Source: Mixophyes australis
Taxonomy: Eukaryota > Chordata > Amphibia > Anura > Limnodynastidae
Assembly: GCA_036250195.1 (NCBI GenBank)
Contig: JAVHZZ010000005.1
Coordinates: 70,696,505-70,760,504 of the forward strand
Direction of reading: 5' to 3'
Length of the DNA stretch: 64,000 bases
Shown one piece after another: positions 54,190 through 64,000 of the stretch. How positions within the stretch are numbered: the first letter of the stretch is position 1; each line of letters starts with the position of its first letter. Position numbers and translations under genes: made by a program. The notes below the pieces were generated by a model, which worked only from the letters and a program-made list of their open reading frames with translations, made no database searches and was not told where the DNA came from.

Positions 54190-55135
54190 TAAACAGACCA
54201 CTACTCCTGTACATGAACTTAATTGGAAGGCTAATTTGGGTAGACCACCAGATGAGGATACCTGGACAAAAATTAAAGAAATAATCTCCAAAGGATATAC
54301 GGAAACACCTCTGATTTGTGTTCCAGAGGCTGTGGGGAGCGGGGTTCCTGCCTTCATATCTGGTGGTCTTTCCCATAAATTGCTCTGTTTTGGGATGTTG
54401 TGTCTTCTCTTATTAGTGATATTACTCAAGTTAAGATTCCTAAATGTCCTAGGTCTTTTCTCCTGGGTTCTCTGCTAGATGTTCTTGACAAGCAATCTGA
54501 GAAATTATCTATACAGTTCCTTAATATGGCCAGGTGCTTGGTAGCCATGAAGTAGGAAAAAACCCAGATACCCCTTCTAGACAGCAACTTTTAAACAATA
54601 TTTGGTTTCTGACGTCCATGGAAAAAATCTCTGCGTACTTGAAAAATAAATCCCACAAATTTTCCCAAATCTCGTGTGATTTGTTTATTTATAATAGCCC
54701 CCCTGCTTCCACCTCTCCTAATTATCATGCCCAGGACATCTTGGCCCTCTTATTATAATTACACCCAGTAGATTGATTTCATTATTAGTTAATATCAAAC
54801 TCTGTTACCCTATAGTTGCCCATTGGCTGCCGAGGGTCCCATGCTAGGTATCAGTTATTATTATCCCCATCTCCCACCCTTCTCTTTTTGTTCTCTCCCC
54901 CTCCCCTTTAAAATCTAAAAACATTACACTCCTGCTTATCTTATACTGGTGTTGTTTATCTATGCCTTAGTTGGACCAATTACCTGAATGTATATTCCAT
55001 TTTATTGCATATTTGTTCTATTTCTGGTCGTTACATCTTCTCTGTCTGACTTGTACGATGTCAATTAACTTGGCCCTCATTGCCTTTACTTTGTGTATAT
55101 TGATGGATATTATAAATAAAGATCTTTTAAAAAAG
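54190..55135 (+). mobile_element. 5'-truncated Tx1/L1-like LINE, ORF2 end and 3' UTR
   Basis: One frame reads WDVVSSLISDITQVKIPKCP, then SFLLGSLLDVLDKQSEKLSI and QFLNMARCLVAMK (about 54395-54555). This matches the C-terminal region after the reverse transcriptase in L1/Tx1 ORF2 proteins. Frames shift on both sides of it. A non-coding tail runs to ATAAATAAAGATCTTTTAAA near 55110-55135, which looks like the polyadenylation end. Most of ORF2 is missing, as in typical 5'-truncated LINE insertions. Confidence 0.6.
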
Positions 55136-56495
55136 CTTTTTGAAATTCTTACCAGTTTGGTTATTTACTAGATAAAATCAGTATTTTGCACATTATTCCA
55201 TTATTATATATAAATCGTCGTTTAAAAGTGACAAATATTTGCTATCTCTTTATTCTCAAGTGGCACCACTTGATATATTGAAGGAACTATTTCTGATGCA
55301 TATATAATTTGCTAGTCTAAACCATGGGAACAACCATGTGAGTTCAGGTTTATATTTTCCTATATTTATTTACTTGTCAGAAAATATTAACTACTTCTGC
55401 ATACCAATTTACTTGCTTAACTTTGTAATATACCTTATTTGCAATTGCATAGCTATTTATCTGTAGTGTTCACCTAAAATTGAAGTGTTAACAATGTAAC
55501 TAACACAAACAGATCCAGATGTTAGTGAAATGTTATAGTCTGATAATAGACTGGAGTCACAGGATATGTAAATCTATAAGACCAAAAGGTTATAATGGAA
55601 ATTATGCCTGCAAAATAGATAACGTAGTCAACATTTGAGGATGTCGCAGCTCAGTTTTATGTACATCCTGAAGCCATTGAATACATTTCCGATCCTGCAA
55701 ATATAATAATTATCAGTCTGTATAGTTTTCTACTACATAATGTTTTGTTTGGCCATGTAAGAGCTAACAGCAACCAGAAGTTATCAGACGATGTCTGTAT
55801 ATAAATCTCTTTGTTGAAAAATATTATAATATATAACAATATTGTCAATGATAAAGATTAACAATGAACAAATCTTCTGCTGTTCAGTTCATGGAAATGT
55901 TTGCAATATTGGATCAAGAGTTCTGTTTCTGTTAATTGATTCATAAATCGTGTTTTACTTGTTCAAACAAAAATACATGTAAAGGGCTTTAAAATATATT
56001 AAAATGTAAGTTTGTTTAATCTTTTCATTTAATATTTAGTTGTTAAAAAGGTAAATGTTACCAGACAATTTTGTTCTAAATTTAAAGATTTTTTGCAGCA
56101 TGACCTTCACAAAACAATTCACTGGCTACAAAACAATGCAATTTACTATAATCCATACTAAAGACCATTATTCGATGCTCCAGGGCTGTCTATGCTGATC
56201 AAGGGAAGGGTGAATGTTTACAGAACGTACTGAAATATGGGCAGAAAATCAGATTACAAAGGCGCTTTAATTGAATATGTTTGTTTGTATTTTATAAAGC
56301 ATCAAACTTACACTTTAACTACTATAATAACAGTTTTTACAAATAACACAATTGTCCCAGCCTCCTTTTCAATAATGAAAAAAACCACTAGGCAGCTGTA
56401 TCTTTCATTCCATTAAAGAAATAAATATTAAACATGTAGTGCAAAGGATGAAGCAACTTACAAATGCATGTGCACTATATCATATGACTGATAGG
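55136..56495. other. AT-rich DNA, nothing recognised
   Basis: No gene or recognised repeat. Confidence 0.4.
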
Positions 56496-56606
56496 CAGGG
56501 GCAGGGGCGGATTGGGAACTTAAACTTAAAAATTCTTGAAGTGGCCTCATGTGGGCGGGTCCAAATCAACTGTGGGTGGGGCCAACACAAAAGTAGGCGG
56601 GATTTA
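56496..56606. repeat. Fragment of a GC-rich dispersed repeat
   Basis: GGGGCGGATTGGGAACTTAA followed by GTGGGCGGG and GGTGGGGCC blocks in an otherwise AT-rich context. Probably a fragment of a non-autonomous DNA element. Confidence 0.4.
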
Positions 56607-57513
56607 AAACTACTGGAATTCGGTTGTAGTAACATTTATGAAAAGCTATATGTGATGACTTAAGACACAGTGGGTCATTTCTAAAGCAAAGCAGGGAAAA
56701 AGCTGCCAGTCCTGTGCTATAAAAATACATGAATCCTTTAACATTTATGCCTCTGTGCTCAAACTTCTTTAATTGCCTACTAGCACATCCTTCCAAAATT
56801 CCCTTAATAGAAACATATCTGACTTTGTTTAATAAGTTTAACTATTACGAAACATGTTGGCAGAATCCTATTTGATCAGTCTGCCAGAGAAGCATATGAG
56901 CACCTCACCGCACTGTTGCATCTTTCCCTGACATCATGAGCTGTAACTACCAGCCAAATCTCTCTCTTTAATATTTAAAAATGTGTACTGTGTGTTTCAA
57001 AAAATGCATCAAAAATAATCCTTATAATAAATGGCTATCCAGTGCGATCACCAGAAAGGTAAACTGCTTCAAGCATCTGCAAGAAAACACTTCTTTGGTA
57101 ACAATTATGTATGAGCCCTAAATGTGCCAAGTGATTGGTGGTGGTTTGATTTAATAACAGTGCAGGGAGGGTTGGCAGACAATGGCATAAGTGAAAGGGA
57201 GAGCTATTCCAAGGGTTTGCTGGTGATATAGTAAGTTTAAAGGAGGCAGGATTAATTATATTGTCAGTACAATGGGGGCTGGCCATATGTTCAGCAAAGT
57301 GATCTGAGAATGGGACCAATGCAAGGTGGAGGGAGGCAATGAAATCAAGGCGAGAACCACTAAAGTATCGCTAGAGCTGGAATAAGGCTCCGGGGGGCCT
57401 GGGGCACTTAAGACAGGGGGGGTTATCATATATGACAAATAAACAGGCAAAACTGTTGCACTACTGTTAGATACACCCAGCTCTGCCTTCACAAGTAGTA
57501 CAGTGTGAAACGG
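56607..57513. other. Unrecognised DNA
   Basis: A 94-codon minus-strand frame (57035-57319) is rich in Pro, His and Ser without a known motif. I do not support it as a gene. Confidence 0.35.
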
Positions 57514-57640
57514 GGCATACCTCCCAACTGTCCTTTCAGTAGGACCAAATCCTAAGCGAGACAGTCACCGAAATTCTGGACTGTCTCACCAGATTCAGGA
57601 CAGTTGGCAGACTGTCCTCCTCTCTCCTACCTGTTCTTGT
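57514..57640. repeat. Fragment of a fold-back repeat (CATACCTCCCAACTGTCC end)
   Basis: Begins GGCATACCTCCCAACTGTCC and contains GGACTGTCTC and CAGGACAGTTGGCAG, complementary to the start. It resembles hAT-like MITE ends, but the far end is missing. Confidence 0.45.
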
Positions 57641-58536
57641 CACGGTCACCAGCTGTGGCTGTTGGATCAGTTGCTGCTTGTCTGGATCCTGGAATGTTGG
57701 CGGCCCTACATGGAAAAAAAATGGGTACATAAAATTTAGAAAACTCCAACCATCACTGGCATTTAATCAATAGCACCCACATTTAATAATTAGGCCTATT
57801 TCCCTCCCTCCAAACAGCCCCAGCAATAAATTAATAGCATTTACATTTAATATAACTATTTTCCAAAAACATCACGGCATTACATAATTTATATTAAATA
57901 ATAAATAGCTTTCCTTCCCAAACATTCAATTAATAGCCCCGAACCATCCCAGCATTAAATCAAAGGTCCCTTCACTCCATATTAATTTAATAGGCCCAGT
58001 ATTAAATTAAATTGTGCCACCAATAAATTAAATTGCCCCACCATCACCCCACAAATATTAGCACCCATTAAATAATTAGCCCCAACATAAACTCCACCAT
58101 TAAATTAATACATGATAAGTGTCAAGAAAGTCTTCACAAAAGTTCATTGTAGTGGATAATGTGTTTAAAAAATAATTCATTATTAGTATTATTATTGCTT
58201 ATAAGCAGCACAAAAAATCCACAGCACGGTAGTGGAGAAATTAAGCATATTACAATGTAGAGGTCCACCAGAATCTGCAAGAGGCATAAAATAAGTCCAC
58301 TCAGCTGTTGGTGCAGCACATGTGAATGGTATTTTGCTTTCCTCCCTTCAATCTGGGCAATAGTGTTTCAAGAAAGTTAGGTCCATTTCTTGCCTTTGTT
58401 CCCCATCTGTGCAGCCACATGCTTTTGTAGTTTATCTGTTAGCTTTCTTTTATAAAAAAAATTTTTATCCTATTTTATTTTTACTATTTTTCTTTTAACT
58501 CTCCTGAATGTCCTCTGCCAGAGTGGTGGAATAGTT
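57641..58536. other. AT-rich DNA, nothing recognised
   Basis: No gene recognised. Confidence 0.4.
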
Positions 58537-58554
58537 GGGGGGGGGGGGGGGGGG
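58537..58554. repeat. Poly-G run of 18
   Basis: Uninterrupted G homopolymer. The exact length should be treated with caution because such runs are error-prone. Confidence 0.85.
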
Positions 58555-59605
58555 AGGGGAAGGCTTATTTTCAAAAAGGATTTCTATTTCTTTCTTGGTG
58601 AAGTTTGGTTGTCATTTTTTCTCACTAACATATGTCCTGCTGATGGCTGGCTAAAAGCTGGTACCTGGCTGGTGGTCGCTGGATATATTGTCAAAAGGCT
58701 GGGTGCTGTGAGTTGAGACAAAATCATAGTCAGGGATTTAAGTCAAAAGGTGTATACCAGAGCTAGAAGTCAGCCAAGTAGGTACATGAGAGATTAGACA
58801 GGAAGAGTAGCTGGATTAAAACCATATGGTGCACATAAAATGACAAAGATGGCAGAAATTTTGTGCAGAAATTTATTGCAGACATTTGGTTTCAGTGTAA
58901 ATACAAACTCTACAGTGCAATAGCCGGATATATCTAAGTTTGCTTATGAATAATAAGGAAAAGTGCTTTATATATAAGTTAATAATAGTATCAGATATTT
59001 TCTACACTAGAAGCACAGAATGATTTGCTCATGTAGAAATATTCAACCCAATTGCTGCATTTGCTTCCAACTCTAAATCACATAAATCCAGCTTACTAAA
59101 CAGCTTCCAAAAATCTGCCATTCTGTTACATGCTTATTTCACGCAGGTGGAAAACATTGCTATACTTAGTACCTTTTGTATAATAACCCTTTAGAGACAG
59201 ACTTTGCATTTTGTAATTGGACATGTTCAAATTGTCTCTTTATAAGTATATTAACTCCTTCGCTGCTGAATCTTTTTCACCTTTCACCCCTTGTACTGAG
59301 CTTGTTTTAAAAATGTTGGGCTGATCACATTCCAGCATAATTAAGAGTTCTTTTTTTGTGTAGTATACACACAAACCATACCTTGTTTTTCAGAAATACC
59401 ATTGTCAACACTTGAAAATGATAAAGCAATGTTTTTTTTATTTGTTTGCTGTTTTGCGCTGTCTTGAATCAAATGCATAAGATGTGCAGGAATAATAATA
59501 TGGATAGCCCAACAAAGTATACAATTTGGAAAACACAACAACCTACTGACAACCTCTATCAAATTTGGCTGCACCCACTTATTTTGCAAACAGGGTCTTT
59601 GAGAT
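58555..59605. other. AT-rich DNA, nothing recognised
   Basis: No gene or recognised repeat. Confidence 0.4.
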
Positions 59606-59608
59606 TAG

Positions 59609-59783
59609 GGGCTAGATTTACTAAGCTGTGGGTTTGAAAAAGTAGGGATGTTGCCTATAGCAACCAATCAGAGTCTAGCTGTCATTTTGTAGAAGGTACT
59701 AAATAAATGAAAGCTAGAATCTGATTGGTTGCTATTGGCAATATCCCCACTTTTTCAAACCCGCAGCTTAGTAAATCTAGCCC
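59609..59783. mobile_element. 175-bp Harbinger-like fold-back MITE, family 1 copy 4
   Basis: GGGCTAGATTTACTAAGC at the left pairs with TTAGTAAATCTAGCCC at the right. TAG flanks both ends (59606-59608 and 59784-59786). Same length as copies 1 and 3. Confidence 0.9.
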
Positions 59784-60154
59784 TAGATCTTGAAAAAAAT
59801 CCACCCCTTTGTATTTACATAAAAAGTTTATTTTTTTTATTTGTTTGGTGAGCACCCATCATGTCATTTTGCTTCTTACTCCAGCATTATTAGAAAACTC
59901 ACCTATCACAGTGGGAAGTGATCCATGGCTTTTCTTATATTTTCATTAAAATATATATATTGTTATCATCTTCAACATGCATCTTTACACCAGCCTTTCA
60001 GGACAGGCAAAACATAAAGATAATAAAGAAAATCAGGCCCTTTGTGTGTAATTTTTGCTTAAAATAAAATGAAGGTAGTTGATTGACTGTCCATTGTCCA
60101 ACAAAACAGATAAACGGAAAATATGTGCTTCTATCGTCCGAGAAAAATACAGGG

Positions 60155-60354
60155 CTGGATCCCAGATATCCGGAGGTGGAGGTGGTGGTGGTGGTGGATG
60201 GGGGGTAGCGAAACATTTGTGGGCCACATAGCAAAAATTCTGTAAGGGCCCCCATGTAAACACTCACATTTATCAGGGAAGGCAGACCCCTCATCAGCTC
60301 TGGGCCCACTAAGTAGTTTCACCCACTGCACCTATATTAGTTACGCCCTTGCAT
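60155..60354 (-). mobile_element. Degraded hAT-like repeat with GGT microsatellite
   Basis: On the minus strand it starts CAAGGGCGTAACTAATATAG, similar to the ends of the hAT-type MITE at 19595, followed by GGGCCC-rich sequence. It runs into a GGT/GGA run near 60175-60200. No matching far end was found. Confidence 0.4.
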
Positions 60355-62029
60355 ATTTACACTCCTCCCAGTTCAAAAATGTTTTTTAATGAAAACCGAA
60401 TGTATACTGTAAGTAAATGGAGTTGTTGCATATACTGTATTTAACTAGCAATTAATAGCTTGCAATTAATTTTTTTATCTATCTGACTCAAGGTGTAAGA
60501 TTTTAAAATACACATATTATATGAAATAGAGATAGCATTTTCAGACTCTTAGTATTTTCTTTAAATGTAGGTCAGTGAGAAATATACATGTTTTGTTTCA
60601 ATAATGTTTATTTTTAAACTCCTGTGGCTTGATTTGAATCGACCTAATTATGCATAAAGTACAGCGGGTGTCTTCAAAAGCTTTCTGAGGCTTGGGAAGT
60701 TCATTCACATGTAAATAGTTCTCATCTTTATCAGTCTTGGTATGTAAATGGGACATATAAATGTCAGTCAAGCTCATTAGTGATGAAGTCAATAAAGATT
60801 TATTTTAAAGCCTCCTACATACCAATGTCTCAAAATGTGGGTTTAATTAAATGTATAACACATGTATGCTAAATATACCTTACATTTGTGGGAGTGAGAG
60901 CCAAACACATTACAACTCTGTTACCTTCTGCCACCTCTATAAAAAACACCACTATTATGGCAAATCTTTCAAGAAGTCCTTGAGGCTAAAATGCTGTTAA
61001 CAATTATAGTTGATTAATGAAATCATTTTATAGTGGTATTTAAGATGATTCACTAAGTGAAAGATTGATAAAAATACAAACTATGAGTTTTCTGAACTGT
61101 ATTATTTTACATGTGCTTTCAAGTCCACCATTGATCTGTGTATTTTTGTGTTGCACTGCTTGGCTAGTAAATTATTTACAGTTCACTGAGGCAGCCAATG
61201 ACCCAGATCAGCCAGAGGATATTGGAACTAATGTTCCTCTAGCTTGCTGTGGGCATGATGAACTGACGTGGAGACCTTCAGATTACACATGTCAGATCCA
61301 GGTCTGCATAAGCTGTAAATTCTGGTGTTAATTTAATGCCACGTAAACCTAAAATCTCAGACTATGATGTTTTTGCATCCTGTGTAAAATATGATTTAAT
61401 TGTACATTTTAGTTGCTATAATATTAGGATATTCCATTGTTTTCATTAGAGATGTGTGAAAAGTTTCAGAAAATTTCTTCTATTGTGTTTCATAGTGACT
61501 CAATCTGTGAATTTTAGAATTCTAAATACAATTGTAATTGTTGAACAAATTTTATTTTAAAATGTTGACTTAACAACAAAGTGTATTAAACTTGAAAAAT
61601 GTATTAAATATTTATACCCTTAACTCACCTTGTTATTGGACTGTGAAATCATTACTAAAACTTTACTAGAAGCTCTTTCAATTTGAACAATTTTGATTGT
61701 CACACACAGACATGAATTTGATACTATGATTCAGTTTGTCAGATTATTTACCAACAGTACTCACAATGGGCATTTAGAGTACATTTTTGCAGGATAAATA
61801 TACGCATTCTAATACCAAAAATGCATCCACAAATACAGTTGCTTCCACTTACATTTATAGAAGTATTACAGGTGTGGACAAGAGTTAGTTAAGTAGAGTT
61901 AAGTACAACAGTACATTTATTGTAAGAAAAACAATCTATAAAATACTATATACAAACAGTAAATATATATGCCAGTTTTAGAATTAAATCATCCAAACGC
62001 CATTGCCTAGAGCGAGGAGGTTGGTAGAT
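60355..62029. other. AT-rich DNA, nothing recognised
   Basis: No gene or recognised repeat. Confidence 0.4.
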
Positions 62030-62550
62030 AAGATCCAATAAGATGTATACTCCCACCTGGTCAGTCCATGAAAATAGAGTGATGCCTGCTTGGGTTGTGT
62101 GGGAAGTGAGAGAGTGAGAAACATGAAGCATGTCAATATGGGCGTACACCTGATGGGGTGCCGAGTAATGAGTGTAGTCCCTGAATTTTTGAGTCGCCAG
62201 GAGTCGTGCAGGTTGTATTGCTTAAGTAGGAAAGTTAGAGTCAGTGAATTTTGAGAAAGAAGAATGGGAGAGCAGCGAGCCTTCCCGGAGCAATAAACGA
62301 AAAGGGAGGTGAGAGCATATTTGAACAAACAGCTTATTGTAGTGTAGAAATAACAGCATATAAACTTCAACATGTTATGATAAAGAAGAGGCAACATAGG
62401 AGGACCAATATAAGACACAATGAACAGCACATGACCAATTGGCCATAGGATAAATAATCAATACAAATAGTATCTTAAGAGCTGGAACAGGATGGGGGGG
62501 AAAGAGCATAAGGAAAGGAACAAGGAGAGATAGGGAAGGGAGATGGAAGA
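62030..62550 (-). repeat. Dispersed repeat R1, minus-orientation copy
   Basis: Reverse complement of 43444-43973 with scattered differences. The flanks differ: no P block lies at its ends. Confidence 0.8.
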
Positions 62551-63001
62551 AGTGATCTATATAAGGGTATCTCAAATCCATTCCTCAGAGGAGCTAACAG
62601 TACATGTTTTCCAGTTCACTAGTGACATAATTATAACCACTTTTTAAAATGTCAGGCACTAATGAATACACCTGTACTTCAGGAAGGAGATATGAAAACA
62701 TGCACTGGCAGTGTTCAATGAGGACTGGATATGAGGAGCACAGTTCTACATCATGTAATAGAAACCATCCAAAAGTATTTTCAAATCATGCTCACTAAAG
62801 CTAGACTTGTGTTTTAAATGTGCAGCTGAATACACAGATTGGCTTTGCCATTAGTTGCTTGTTCAAAGTATCTATACATCATTAAAATTTGATTATCAAT
62901 ATTGTGGACGGGCTAAAAAATGCATGTGTGTGGTAGACTATGGACCATCTGGATATCTAGACCAGAACAAAATGTTCTATGCCACAAGTGGTAATACTTT
63001 G
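62551..63001. other. Spacer between R1 and R2 copies
   Basis: Unrecognised 450 bp; unrelated in length and sequence to the spacer between the plus-orientation copies. Confidence 0.35.
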
Positions 63002-63514
63002 TTTTCCAATCTTAATAGTTCCCGTTCTTTATGTGGCACCGAAAACTGCATGAATTTTTCAAGTGTATATTAGCAAACCAAGATAAAATCATTCTACATT
63101 CTCAACTATGCTTGCTCTTTTTTGAACAAAATTAATATTACTTTCCTTAATTAAATACTTTTAATTTCCAAGTTGAAAGTTGATCTGTTAGTCAGCTGCA
63201 TTTAGAACTATAATCTCTCTGCTCATACATGCACTTAACTGACTGAGAGATGTTAGAGAACAAGTTAAGGAAGCAATCAACCTGTGAATTGGCTGAACTG
63301 ATTGTATTTTAATGTTCTCTAACTGTATTTCGCTTTTCCCTGTTATCTCTGTTGCCAGTAATTTAATGCTGCTTTTGTTTTTTGTTTTTTTATGGTGACT
63401 GCTGTTTTTTCTGATAACTATGCTGCAGTTTTGTCAATTTTAAAGAATAATCACTGAAAATGTGTGCTTGGTAATAAATCATTCCTCTTGCCCAGACCTA
63501 GAAGGTAATGTCCT
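63002..63514 (-). repeat. Dispersed repeat R2, minus-orientation copy
   Basis: Reverse complement of 44942-45474, with small length differences in A-rich runs. Confidence 0.8.
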
Positions 63515-63825
63515 CTCCTTTACTTTAATAGTTTTAAAGAAGTACACTGGAAAACTATTGATCTACTCCTCTATAATAGACAATAATACTACTAATTATC
63601 CTCACATCAGGTGTAAAGGTTGATTTTCTGTAGTATTAAAATAACAATATGTGTTTCCATAAAACTAAAGTATATGGTCAGAAAGCAATAAGGACAATGA
63701 TTCGTTATAAAGCAGGGTTATTTCTACAGGAAGCAAGTTGGAAAATGATCTAGGCACTGGAACATTGTGTGCCCTCTTCTTATCTCGCCTTATTTTCTTT
63801 TTCTACACCTCCACTTTTGATGTAG
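63515..63825. other. Unrecognised DNA
   Basis: Nothing recognised. Confidence 0.35.
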
Positions 63826-64000
63826 GGCTCTATTTATCAAAACAGGCAATAGCAATAGCGATGGAAAATCTTCCCTTGCCTCAATTTATCAATAGAAATG
63901 ACACTCAGCTCCAAGACGATATTGATTGGTAGCGATGAGTCTTACCGCTTTGCCATCCGGTCTCCTGAGCATCTGCTCTTGCATGACTCAGCTTTGTCAG
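63826..64000. mobile_element. Left part of a fold-back element cut by the window edge
   Basis: GGGCTCTATTTATCAAAACA followed by alternating AGCAATAGCGATGG, in the style of the Harbinger-like MITEs that start GGGCT(A/G)(G/T)ATTTA. A second TTTATCAATAG occurs inside. The right end is outside the window. Confidence 0.4.

Noticed and set aside
43444..63514. A single large inverted duplication joining 43-45 kb with 62-63.5 kb
   Set aside because: R1 and R2 are each inverted but keep their order, which one inversion or palindromic duplication cannot produce.

Overview
The window looks like intergenic or intronic DNA from a large, repeat-rich vertebrate genome, most likely an anuran amphibian. That is an inference from the repeat mix: Tc1/mariner, PIF/Harbinger and hAT fold-back elements, Tx1/L1-like LINEs and Tf1/sushi-type chromodomain LTR retrotransposons. 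I found no host protein-coding gene, rRNA, tRNA or CRISPR array. Every protein-like stretch I can recognise belongs to a mobile element, and nearly all of these are broken.

Layout. 0.6-4.5 kb: a small fold-back element, a decayed Tc1-like transposon with both ends (1130-2542), and a 31-bp minisatellite found on both sides of about 1.6 kb of other DNA. 4.5-14 kb: mostly unrecognised AT-rich DNA with one Harbinger-type MITE. 14-22.3 kb: two copies of a dispersed family next to TA microsatellites, a minus-strand Myb/SANT-like pseudogene of Harbinger type, several MITEs, a long TATC array and the 3' end of a second Tc1-like element.

24.06-37.2 kb is the centrepiece: two nested Ty3/gypsy elements of the Tf1/sushi chromovirus type. 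Element A (24065-37194, 796-bp LTRs, target duplication ATATC) carries element B (26804-34113, LTRs of 1565 and 1489 bp, target duplication AGTTG). B sits immediately before the YLDD codons of A's reverse transcriptase. Both have gag and pol in a -1 frame relation with a slippery heptamer (GGGAAAC in A, GGGAAAT in B). In both, the bases just inside the 5' LTR are complementary to the predicted 5' end of the transcript, about 30 bp after a CTATTTAA box. This suggests Tf1-style self-priming rather than tRNA priming. B's pol frame is complete; its gag has two nonsense codons. A has a frameshift and a nonsense codon in RT besides the insertion.

37-64 kb: more 175-bp Harbinger-like MITEs, a Tx1/L1-like ORF1 remnant (41.6-43.1 kb), two dispersed repeats (R1, R2) that recur at 62.0-63.5 kb in the opposite orientation but the same order, hAT-type MITEs with 8-bp duplications, a HARBI1-like transposase relic (49.6-50.1 kb) and an L1 ORF2 3' remnant (54.2-55.1 kb). 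Between these lie AT-rich stretches in which I recognise nothing.
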